From positions 1 through 64,000 of the forward strand of contig CAKSTW010000005.1 of the NCBI GenBank assembly GCA_934501435.1: DNA of 64,000 nt, written 5' to 3'. The position numbers and the translations under genes are program-made. Shown here one piece after another: positions 24,885 through 31,695 of the stretch (position 1 is its first letter; every line of letters starts with the position of its first letter). This stretch comes from an uncultured Eubacteriales bacterium. Its GTDB lineage: Bacteria; Bacillota; Clostridia; Oscillospirales; UBA644. The notes under the pieces were generated by a model, which saw only the letters and a list, made by a program, of their open reading frames with translations, ran no database searches and was not told the origin of the DNA.

Positions 24885-24918
24885 AAGGCTGTAAAGATTT
24901 TAACTTTACAGCCTTCGT
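24885..24918 (+). terminator. Terminator of the sulfonation operon
   Basis: AAGGCTGTAAAG (24885-24896) pairs with CTTTACAGCCTT (24904-24915), 12 bp with a 7-nt loop, then CGTTTT. It may also serve the convergent minus-strand gene. Confidence 0.85.
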
Positions 24919-24919
24919 T

Positions 24920-26308
24920 TTATCTTATATAATGCGACCAAGGAATCGTAAAAGAGCTTAATAACTTGATTTCTCCGTTATTCTCGAAAACCGCAACTCC
25001 GCCTTTGTCGCTCAACACGAAGTTTATGTGTACGGTCTCTTTTCCGTTTTCGACTTCTTCGAAATATACGGTGTTTCTGAATTTATCGGGGTCGAAATCC
25101 GTTTTGATGTTTTCTCTTAATTCAAATACGTCGAATTCCGTTTCCGTGAGTACCTTTTTCTGTTCGAGTCCGTCGAACGCTTTTATGAACGAAGCTCTGT
25201 CCCTGAGCAGTTTTTCCGCAATCTGTCTGAATTTCCTGCTGTCCTGCCCCCTTGTCTTTTTCGCGAAAGCCGAAACCGTTTCTTTGGAAACGAGTCCGTC
25301 TCTTTTGAAAAAGTCGAGCCCCGAATAAATAATATAAATAAAGAGCGTGAATTCGTCTTTTGTAAGCGTAACGTTCGTTTTTTCGAGTTCGAAATCCCTT
25401 TTCGGGCGGTGGTTTATGCATTTTCTCAAAAGTGCCGCCGTGTCGGGCGCCGTCATGGAAAGGTATACCGATACTTTGTCACCCTGTTCGAGCCGCGCGT
25501 CGAATCTGTCGCCGTTTCTGAAAAGTCTGACCGTCTCGTAAAGCCCGAACCCTATTCGGAGGTCTTCTTCCTTTTCGTAAAGAAGTTTTGCGACGTGCAG
25601 CCCTTTTTCCGTCGGGAAAAGGGAGGAGTCAAGCAGTTTTTGGGAGATGACGTTTAGAAAATACGAAATATCCGATTCTTCGCCGATAAGCGCCTTTTTG
25701 AAGAGTTCTGTATCCCGTCTCGAAAGGACTACGGCGTCGGCGTCTCCGGGATATATTTCCGTCGGAAAATTCGGAGAAAGTTCTTCGTACATCGAATGGA
25801 GAATATTGTAATTTTCAAAACCCGCGTTCGGCTCTTTTTCAGGCGTCGGCAATACTTCTTCGGCGTTTTTCTTTTCCTGTTTTCCGAATACCGCGAAGAT
25901 GAGCGCTCCGACGGTTATCAGAACCGCAAGAAACGCGGAAACGGGTGTTTTCGGAAATCTTACGCCCGACGCGGACAGCGTTCCGTCCCTCTGCATACTT
26001 TCAAGCCGGAGGACCGTTTCTCTGTCGAGACAGGTACATTCGACGGCTGTCTTTCCGCATCTGTTGCATATTTTTACGGTGTTCCCGTTTTCATCGTTCG
26101 AAAGGGTCGCTTCCGAGCCGCAGAAACAGTCGCAGGTGCACAGAAGGAAATTTCTGCCGCATTTTTCACAGTTATAGACCGAATTTTCGTCCGCGGAGGA
26201 AGTCACGTAATGCCGTCCGCAGATACAGTCGCCCTCCGCCGCAAAGGCCGGCAGCGCCGAAAAAAGAAGCGTTAGGCAGATAACGGCGGCAATTATTGTT
26301 TTTTTCAT
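24920..26308 (-). CDS. Secreted-then-anchored Cys-rich membrane protein of unknown function
   Basis: The 462-residue protein starts with a clear signal peptide (MKKTIIAAVICLTLLFSALP, cleavage after AFA near residue 23). Two Cys-rich modules follow (about 25-95): CICGRHY, CEKCGRNFLLCTC, CFCGSEA and CNRCGKTAVECTC. They look like zinc ribbons or treble clefs on the outer face. One membrane helix lies near 118-138, followed by a cytoplasmic part of about 320 residues with no family I recognise. An in-frame start 39 bp upstream is less likely because it would hide the signal peptide. It overlaps the upstream membrane gene by 4 bp. Confidence 0.72.
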   Translation of the reverse strand: MKKTIIAAVICLTLLFSALPAFAAEGDCICGRHYVTSSADENSVYNCEKCGRNFLLCTCDCFCGSEATLSNDENGNTVKICNRCGKTAVECTCLDRETVLRLESMQRDGTLSASGVRFPKTPVSAFLAVLITVGALIFAVFGKQEKKNAEEVLPTPEKEPNAGFENYNILHSMYEELSPNFPTEIYPGDADAVVLSRRDTELFKKALIGEESDISYFLNVISQKLLDSSLFPTEKGLHVAKLLYEKEEDLRIGFGLYETVRLFRNGDRFDARLEQGDKVSVYLSMTAPDTAALLRKCINHRPKRDFELEKTNVTLTKDEFTLFIYIIYSGLDFFKRDGLVSKETVSAFAKKTRGQDSRKFRQIAEKLLRDRASFIKAFDGLEQKKVLTETEFDVFELRENIKTDFDPDKFRNTVYFEEVENGKETVHINFVLSDKGGVAVFENNGEIKLLSSFTIPWSHYIR

Positions 26309-26736
26309 ATATTCACCCCCGTTATTGCGTAAATGAGAGCCAGACATACCGAATATACGGTGATCACGGTAAAGGTCGGGTGAAATTTCAGGGGTTCGCC
26401 GGTTTTTGCCGAGATCTTTCTGCTCGCGGTCATCTTTTTCGAAAACGCCGCTATCGCCGCGGAAAGCGCAAAGGGAAACGTCGTGAATATCCCGCAGAAA
26501 ACGTTTGCGGCAGCCGAAAGAACAAAGAACGGAAGAAACGTTTTTTTCAGACTTTGTTCCGCGTCTTTAAAGACGACGCTCATAAAGAACGAAAACGCGG
26601 CGGAAAGCAGAAGAGTGAAAAGAATGAATATGACCGCCGAAAGAGCCGACCCGCACCGAACGAAAACTGACGGCAGGGAGGTCAAAAACAGAATAAGGGA
26701 ATCAAGCGCGATATTCTTTATCAGTTGTTTTGTCAT
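26305..26736 (-). CDS. Small polytopic membrane protein of unknown function
   Basis: The 143-residue protein has about four hydrophobic segments (roughly 10-30, 33-55, 68-95 and 120-140) and short charged loops. I do not recognise a family. It lies between a zinc-ribbon Yip1-like protein and the Cys-rich anchored protein, overlapping the latter by 4 bp, so the three probably work together in the membrane. No active-site motif is visible. Confidence 0.65.
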   Translation of the reverse strand: MTKQLIKNIALDSLILFLTSLPSVFVRCGSALSAVIFILFTLLLSAAFSFFMSVVFKDAEQSLKKTFLPFFVLSAAANVFCGIFTTFPFALSAAIAAFSKKMTASRKISAKTGEPLKFHPTFTVITVYSVCLALIYAITGVNI

Positions 26737-26748
26737 ACCGTGCCTCCG

Positions 26749-27414
26749 TCAGAACGTGAGCCCGTAGATAAGGGCGGCGATTATTATGTTGACAAGCCCC
26801 GAAACGACCGTCGGGAGCCATATCATAAGTTTATTTTTGCGGTTGAGTTCGGACGTCGCAAGGTAATACGGAATAAAAGAAAAAACGAGCGCGGAAAAAG
26901 AGAGAGCGTATCCTCCCGCTCCGAAAGCGACGTTTGAAACAAAACCGATAACGGAAAGGAGCGAAGGTATAAAATATCCCGATCCGACCGTTTTGATTAT
27001 CTTCATTATGTCCGCGTCTCCCGCCGAAATTTTGGAAGACTGAAACGCAACGGCGATATTCGCCGCAAAACAGACAGCCGAAAGAATTATTCCGCAGAAA
27101 AGGAAAATAACGCATTTCACCGCGGAAAAATAGCCGAGCATTGTCTTTTCGGCGATTATTCCCGAAAAGAAGAAAATATAGAAGACCGAGGGAAAAACAA
27201 GCGGCAAAACAAGTTTTTCGTCGGCGGCTTTTCTGTAAAAAGACATCGGCTCAAAAAACGCCGCCGTGAAGGTTTTTACTGTTCCGAGAAAGGAAGAAAG
27301 GAAGTCGTTTTTCTTCTTTTTTTCGGTGTTTTCCTCAAGTCTTTTTCCGCAGACGGGGCAGTATACGTTTTCCGCGTCGGCAACGCTGCGGCAGTGTGTG
27401 CAGACCCTGTTCAT
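26749..27414 (-). CDS. Zinc-ribbon and Yip1-like membrane protein
   Basis: The 221-residue protein begins with a zinc ribbon, CTHCRSVADAENVYCPVCGK. A linker rich in lysine follows, then five hydrophobic segments (about 60-215) in the pattern of Yip1/DUF-type membrane proteins. The start at 27414 (MNRVC) is chosen because GGAGAG lies just upstream and the ribbon then sits at the terminus; a longer frame begins at 27435. A TTGACG-17-TAAAAT promoter precedes it. It is the first gene of a three-gene minus-strand cluster of unknown function. Confidence 0.7.
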   Translation of the reverse strand: MNRVCTHCRSVADAENVYCPVCGKRLEENTEKKKKNDFLSSFLGTVKTFTAAFFEPMSFYRKAADEKLVLPLVFPSVFYIFFFSGIIAEKTMLGYFSAVKCVIFLFCGIILSAVCFAANIAVAFQSSKISAGDADIMKIIKTVGSGYFIPSLLSVIGFVSNVAFGAGGYALSFSALVFSFIPYYLATSELNRKNKLMIWLPTVVSGLVNIIIAALIYGLTF

Positions 27415-27455
27415 CCAATCTCTCCTTTTCGTCAATATCCGACATATACCTTATT

Positions 27456-27484
27456 ATTTTATCATTATTTCGCCTTTCCGTCAA
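27456..27484 (-). promoter_or_regulatory. Promoter of the three-gene membrane cluster
   Basis: On the minus strand TTGACG (27484-27479), a 17-bp spacer and TAAAAT (27461-27456). It is divergent from the SRP RNA promoter about 40 bp away. Confidence 0.6.
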
Positions 27485-27523
27485 TAGTTATGTATATATT
27501 ATTAAAAAAAATTGTGAAAACCC

Positions 27524-27552
27524 TTGATTATCTTTGTAAAATGTTGTATAAT
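27524..27552 (+). promoter_or_regulatory. Promoter of the SRP RNA
   Basis: TTGATT, a 17-bp spacer and a perfect TATAAT place the start at about 27559, the first base pair of the RNA stem. Confidence 0.8.
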
Positions 27553-27557
27553 ATCAA

Positions 27558-27661
27558 TGGAAAGCGGGTCTTGCGTGACTTTGTTTTGCGAACCATGTCA
27601 GGCAGGGAACTGAGCAGCATTAAGCAACAGTCAAGGTGCACAGTAAGTAACCCGCTTTCTT
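27558..27661 (+). ncRNA. ffs: Small signal recognition particle RNA (4.5S-like)
   Basis: The roughly 100-nt RNA guides membrane-protein targeting with Ffh. The ends pair: GAAAGCGGGT (27560-27569) with ACCCGCTTTC (27650-27659). The apex is GTCAGG, CAG, the GGAA tetraloop, CTG and AGCAGC (27598-27618). It keeps the universally conserved asymmetric and symmetric loops that bind Ffh. The three closing pairs differ from the usual TCC/GGA but remain complementary. It lies directly upstream of dnaX, a frequent position in Firmicutes. Confidence 0.88.
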
Positions 27662-27692
27662 TCTATATGCAGACCGTTTGGGAGGAGAAAAG

Positions 27693-29438
27693 ATGCACTA
27701 CGCGCTATATCGGAAATACAGACCGAAAACGTTCGGAGAGGTTATAGGTCAGGATCACGTCACCAAAACTCTCCGCGCGCAGATAAAGAGCGGTCAGTTT
27801 TCTCACTCCTATCTTTTTACCGGGACGCGCGGCACCGGGAAAACTTCCTGCGCCAAAATTCTGGCAAGAGCCGTAAACTGCCTGTCTCCCGTCGACGGAG
27901 AACCCTGCAACGAATGCGAAGTCTGCAAAGGACTTCTTTCGGGGGAGATTTTCGACGTCGTCGAAATGGACGCCGCGTCGAACAACAGCGTTGACAATAT
28001 AAGGCAGATAAGAGACGAAATAATGTTTACGCCGATGAAGGCGAAATATAAAGTATATATAATCGACGAAGTGCACATGCTCTCGGCGGGCGCTTTCAAC
28101 GCGCTGTTAAAAACCCTCGAAGAACCGCCTGAACACGTCATCTTTATTCTGGCGACGACCGAGGCGCATAAAATCCCCGCGACGATCCTTTCCCGCTGTC
28201 AGAGGTTCGATATGCACCGCCTTTCTCTTCAGACGATAGCCGCTCACCTTCGCGAAATCGCGGCAAAAGAGGGGAGAACTTTCCCGGACGATATAATCTA
28301 TACCGTCGCGTCCCTTGCCGACGGCTCGGTAAGAGACAGCCTTTCCATTCTCGATAAAGTCATGGAGACCGAAGACCCTTATATGATAAAAGCGGCTCTC
28401 GGCGTATGCGACAGCGACCTGCTGTTTTCTCTTTCGGAGGCGGTCGCGTCCTCCGACGTCGATTCCCTGTATTCCGCGGTTTCGGATTTTTACACCGCGT
28501 CAAAGGATTTCTCGGTGCTTATCCACGGTCTTCTTGAACATTTCAGGCTGCTGCTGACGGCAGGAACTTCGAAAACTCCCGAACGCTTTATCGAAAAAAG
28601 CGAGGAGGATATAAAAAGATATAAAACGCAGGCGCCCCTTTTCGGCGTGGATCAGCTGCTTTATATTCTCGATACTCTTTCGTCGACCCTTTCGAACCTT
28701 TCCCGTTCGCCCGACAAACGCGCGGAGACCGAGATATGTCTTTTGAAATGCGCGCGTCCCGACCTTGAAAAAACGCCGAGCCCCCTTGCGGCAAGGCTTT
28801 CGAAAATCGAAAACGCATTGCGGAACGGCAATTTCGCCGCGGCGCAGACGCCCGTCAGCGTTCGGAAAAAGGAAGAGCCGAAAACAGAGGTCAAGGCGGA
28901 ACCGAAACCCGAAACAAACCCCGAACCGAAACCCGAAGTTAAGGAAACGGCAGATAAAGACCGCGAAAAATCCGTAAAAAAAGACGAGCCGACCCCCGCA
29001 AAAAATGCCGAAGCGCCTGTAAAAAAAGCGGCGATGGCTCCGATAACGGACGATTTTTCGGAACCCGAAGAACCCGTCAAAAAAGCCGAAACGCCCGCGT
29101 CTCACGATTCGGAATACCGCGAGTTCCTGTCTTTTAAGACCCTTGCGGCGTATGTTTCCCGTAAAGATATGTTTCTCGGCAGAGCGCTTTCGCGTTCCTG
29201 CGAGGCGGTCTATAAGGACAGGGATCTTATAATTCTCTGCCGCAACGAAAAAGACAGGGATAACGTTTCACAGCCCGAGTCGAAAAAACTTATAGAAGAG
29301 GGACTTCGCGAAGACTGTAAGGCGGACTACCGCGTCCGCTTTGAGATAGGCGCAAAAGAAAATTATTTATCACAAAATCAACAGGAAATATCAGATCTGT
29401 ACGATCATCTTGAGGACAGCAATCTGTTTACATTCTGA
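27693..29438 (+). CDS. dnaX: DNA polymerase III subunits gamma and tau
   Basis: The 581-residue clamp-loader ATPase assembles the sliding clamp and ties polymerases together. Walker A is GTRGTGKTS (about 45), a four-cysteine zinc module (CNECEVC and an earlier Cys) follows, and DEVHMLSAGAFNALLKTLEEPP is the DExx box. SRC, the sensor-finger motif, is in ILSRCQRF. After about residue 390 comes a Lys/Glu/Pro-rich linker and a C-terminal tau-type domain. Two in-frame A7 tracts lie in the linker. The start at 27693 has GGAGG 8 nt upstream. ybaB and recR follow, a standard order. Confidence 0.97.
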   Translation: MHYALYRKYRPKTFGEVIGQDHVTKTLRAQIKSGQFSHSYLFTGTRGTGKTSCAKILARAVNCLSPVDGEPCNECEVCKGLLSGEIFDVVEMDAASNNSVDNIRQIRDEIMFTPMKAKYKVYIIDEVHMLSAGAFNALLKTLEEPPEHVIFILATTEAHKIPATILSRCQRFDMHRLSLQTIAAHLREIAAKEGRTFPDDIIYTVASLADGSVRDSLSILDKVMETEDPYMIKAALGVCDSDLLFSLSEAVASSDVDSLYSAVSDFYTASKDFSVLIHGLLEHFRLLLTAGTSKTPERFIEKSEEDIKRYKTQAPLFGVDQLLYILDTLSSTLSNLSRSPDKRAETEICLLKCARPDLEKTPSPLAARLSKIENALRNGNFAAAQTPVSVRKKEEPKTEVKAEPKPETNPEPKPEVKETADKDREKSVKKDEPTPAKNAEAPVKKAAMAPITDDFSEPEEPVKKAETPASHDSEYREFLSFKTLAAYVSRKDMFLGRALSRSCEAVYKDRDLIILCRNEKDRDNVSQPESKKLIEEGLREDCKADYRVRFEIGAKENYLSQNQQEISDLYDHLEDSNLFTF

Positions 29439-29453
29439 GAAAGAGGTTAAAAA

Positions 29454-29789
29454 ATGAAAGTAAGAATACCGCAGCAGCCGAGCAGACAGGAAATGATGGA
29501 AAAACTCCAGAAACTCCAGAACGATATGCAGGAAAAACAGGCGGAACTCGACGCCAGGGAATACGAAGTGACTTCCGGCGGCGGAGCCGTAAAGGTTACC
29601 ATCACCGGAACAAGAGAAATAAAATCGGTAAAAATAGACCCCGCGGCAGTTGACCCGGAAGATCTCGAAATGCTTGAAGATATGATAGCCGCCGCAGTAA
29701 ACGAGGCTGTCACGACCGTAGACAAAGCAAACGAGAGCGAAATGGGAGCGCTTACCGGAGGTCTTAATATCCCCGGTTTCGGAATGTAA
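29454..29789 (+). CDS. YbaB/EbfC nucleoid-associated protein
   Basis: The 111-residue homodimeric DNA-binding protein coats the nucleoid. The N-terminal helix is rich in Met, Lys and Gln (LQKLQNDMQEKQAEL). A beta domain follows (YEVTSGGGAVKVTITG), then a Glu-rich helix. The C-terminal MGALTGGLNIPGFGM tail is typical of Firmicutes members. It lies between dnaX and recR, as in most bacteria. Confidence 0.95.
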   Translation: MKVRIPQQPSRQEMMEKLQKLQNDMQEKQAELDAREYEVTSGGGAVKVTITGTREIKSVKIDPAAVDPEDLEMLEDMIAAAVNEAVTTVDKANESEMGALTGGLNIPGFGM

Positions 29790-29790
29790 A

Positions 29791-30396
29791 ATGGCGTACT
29801 ATGTCGGACCTCTCGAAAATTTAATAAATAAATTCCGCAGTCTTCCGGGCATCGGAACGAAATCCGCGCAAAGGCTTGCTTTTCATATTCTAAGCCTTCC
29901 CGAAAAAGAGGCGGAGGACTTTGCAAACGCGGTACTCAACGCGAAAAAGTCGATACATTACTGTAAAGAATGTCAGAACCTCACCGACCGCGAAAGATGC
30001 TCTGTCTGCGAAAATCCGAAAAGGGACAGAAGCGTTATCTGCGTCGTCGAAAGCCCGTCGGACGTAATTGCGATCGAAAAAACCAAGGAATACAAGGGAC
30101 TTTATCATGTTCTTCACGGCGTTATTTCGCCGATGGAAAACGTCGGACCCGCGGATATCAAGATAAAGGAACTTCTTTACAGACTTCAGGACGACGAGGT
30201 AAAGGAAGTCATCATAGCGACAAACCCGACAGTCGAGGGGGACGCGACGGCGATGTATATTTCGAAACTTCTCAAAAGTCTCGGCGTGACTTCTTCCCGT
30301 CTTGCCTTCGGTCTTCCGATAGGCGGAGACCTTGAATACGCCGACGAACTCACGCTTTCGAAAGCGATCGAAAACCGCCGTATTTTTGACAACTGA
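29791..30396 (+). CDS. recR: Recombination mediator RecR
   Basis: The 201-residue protein forms a ring clamp with RecO or RecF and loads RecA at gaps. The N-terminal helix-hairpin-helix contains LPGIGTKSAQRLAFHIL. The zinc finger is CKECQNLTDRERCSVC (about 57-72). A Toprim domain follows (ICVVESPSDVIAIE, then IIATNPTVEGDATAMYI). The C-terminal Walker-like region ends normally. It starts one base after the ybaB stop. Length is standard. Confidence 0.97.
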   Translation: MAYYVGPLENLINKFRSLPGIGTKSAQRLAFHILSLPEKEAEDFANAVLNAKKSIHYCKECQNLTDRERCSVCENPKRDRSVICVVESPSDVIAIEKTKEYKGLYHVLHGVISPMENVGPADIKIKELLYRLQDDEVKEVIIATNPTVEGDATAMYISKLLKSLGVTSSRLAFGLPIGGDLEYADELTLSKAIENRRIFDN

Positions 30397-30414
30397 GAAG
30401 GGATATGTAATATT

Positions 30415-30843
30415 TTGATAGAAAACGCAAACCCTAAAGGAAAAAAAACGGTGTCTCTTTACGCGCCGCTCACCCTTGCCTATATCGGCGACAGCGTCTT
30501 TGACCTTGCGGTCAAGGAAAGGCTGTTAAAAGAGGAGAGCGTGCCGAACGGAAAACTTCACCGCAGAGCAAAAAAATACGTTTCCGCCGTCGGTCAGAGC
30601 AAAGCCGTAGATCTGCTTTTGCCGCTGCTTACCGAAGAAGAGACCGCCGTATATAAAAGAGGAAGAAACTGCGAAGTGAACCCGGGAAAGAACTCCGACA
30701 TAGGGGAGTATCACCGAGCGACAGGGCTTGAAGCGCTTGTCGGGTATCTGTATCTCTGCGGAGAAAACGAAAGGGTAAGAAGTCTTATCGGAGTCATTTT
30801 TGACGGGTTCGGAGAGGACTGCGACGATGAAAAAACAAGGTAA
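30415..30843 (+). CDS. mrnC: Mini-ribonuclease III
   Basis: The 142-residue RNase III-like enzyme lacks a dsRNA-binding domain. In Bacillus it matures 23S rRNA. LAYIGDSVFDLAVKERLL holds the catalytic aspartate and signature helix. HRRAKKYVSAVGQ and YHRATGLEALVGYLYL follow, the latter with the second acidic residue. The start is uncertain: TTG at 30415 gives the longest frame with a weak site, and GTG at 30450 is an alternative. It overlaps the next gene by 17 bp. Confidence 0.92.
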   Translation: MIENANPKGKKTVSLYAPLTLAYIGDSVFDLAVKERLLKEESVPNGKLHRRAKKYVSAVGQSKAVDLLLPLLTEEETAVYKRGRNCEVNPGKNSDIGEYHRATGLEALVGYLYLCGENERVRSLIGVIFDGFGEDCDDEKTR

Positions 30844-31684
30844 AACACTCTTTCTCGACTTACTGTCGATTATTGTCGGCGGCTTTATATGGGCTGTCGG
30901 CTTAAACGTGTTTACCGTTCCGAATAAGATAGCTCCGGGAGGGGCTACGGGGGTCGCGACGGTCTTGAGTTTTTTTACGTCGCTGCCTGTCGGAACGCTG
31001 ATAATTCTCATAAATATTCCGCTTTTTATCGCGGCTTTTTTCCTTGTCGGAAAAGTTTTTACGTTAAAGACCGCCGCGGCGATAGTCATAACGGGTGTTA
31101 TTCTCGATACGACCGTGCTTTTTTTGCCCGCATTTACCGAAGATAAACTTCTTGCCGCGATTTTCGGCGGGGTGCTTTCGGGGGTCGGGCTCGGCGTCAT
31201 ATATATAAGGGGCATTGCCACCGGAGGAAGCGATCTTCTGGCGAGACTTATAGACAGCAAGGTCCCGTTTTTTTCATATACGCAGACTATTCTTATAATA
31301 GACGCCGCGGTCGTCATTTTCGCCGCCGTTGCGTTCCGCGACTGGAAATCGGTATTGTATGCGGCGATAACCGTCTTTCTGACGAGCATTTTTTCGGAAA
31401 AACTTCTGTCGGGACTTACCTCGGCGAAAATCGTGTATATAGTCACCGAAACGCCCGAAGTTATATCGAGACTCGTTCTCGGAAAAATGAAAAGGGGAGC
31501 GACCCTTATTCCCGCAAAGGGCTGTTATACCGAAAAGGATACGAATATCCTCATGGTGACGGTCAAGAATTACGAACTTCCCGCGCTTAAAAAAATAATA
31601 AAAGAAAAAGATAAAAATGCCTTTATGATAGTCGGCGACGCCTCCGAAATTATCGGAAACGGCTTCCCGACAAAAGAGGGTTAG
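30827..31684 (+). CDS. YitT family membrane protein (DUF161/DUF2179)
   Basis: The 285-residue protein has five to six hydrophobic segments in the first 200 residues, with the family signatures PNKIAPGGATGVATVL and GIATGGSDLLARLI. A soluble C-terminal DUF2179 domain (about 205-280) includes GKMKRGATLIPAKGCYTEKD. Function is unknown; a transporter role is often suggested. The start at 30827 follows a weak site inside the mrnC end, implying coupling. Confidence 0.9.
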   Translation: MKKQGKTLFLDLLSIIVGGFIWAVGLNVFTVPNKIAPGGATGVATVLSFFTSLPVGTLIILINIPLFIAAFFLVGKVFTLKTAAAIVITGVILDTTVLFLPAFTEDKLLAAIFGGVLSGVGLGVIYIRGIATGGSDLLARLIDSKVPFFSYTQTILIIDAAVVIFAAVAFRDWKSVLYAAITVFLTSIFSEKLLSGLTSAKIVYIVTETPEVISRLVLGKMKRGATLIPAKGCYTEKDTNILMVTVKNYELPALKKIIKEKDKNAFMIVGDASEIIGNGFPTKEG

Positions 31685-31695
31685 AAAGGAAAACC

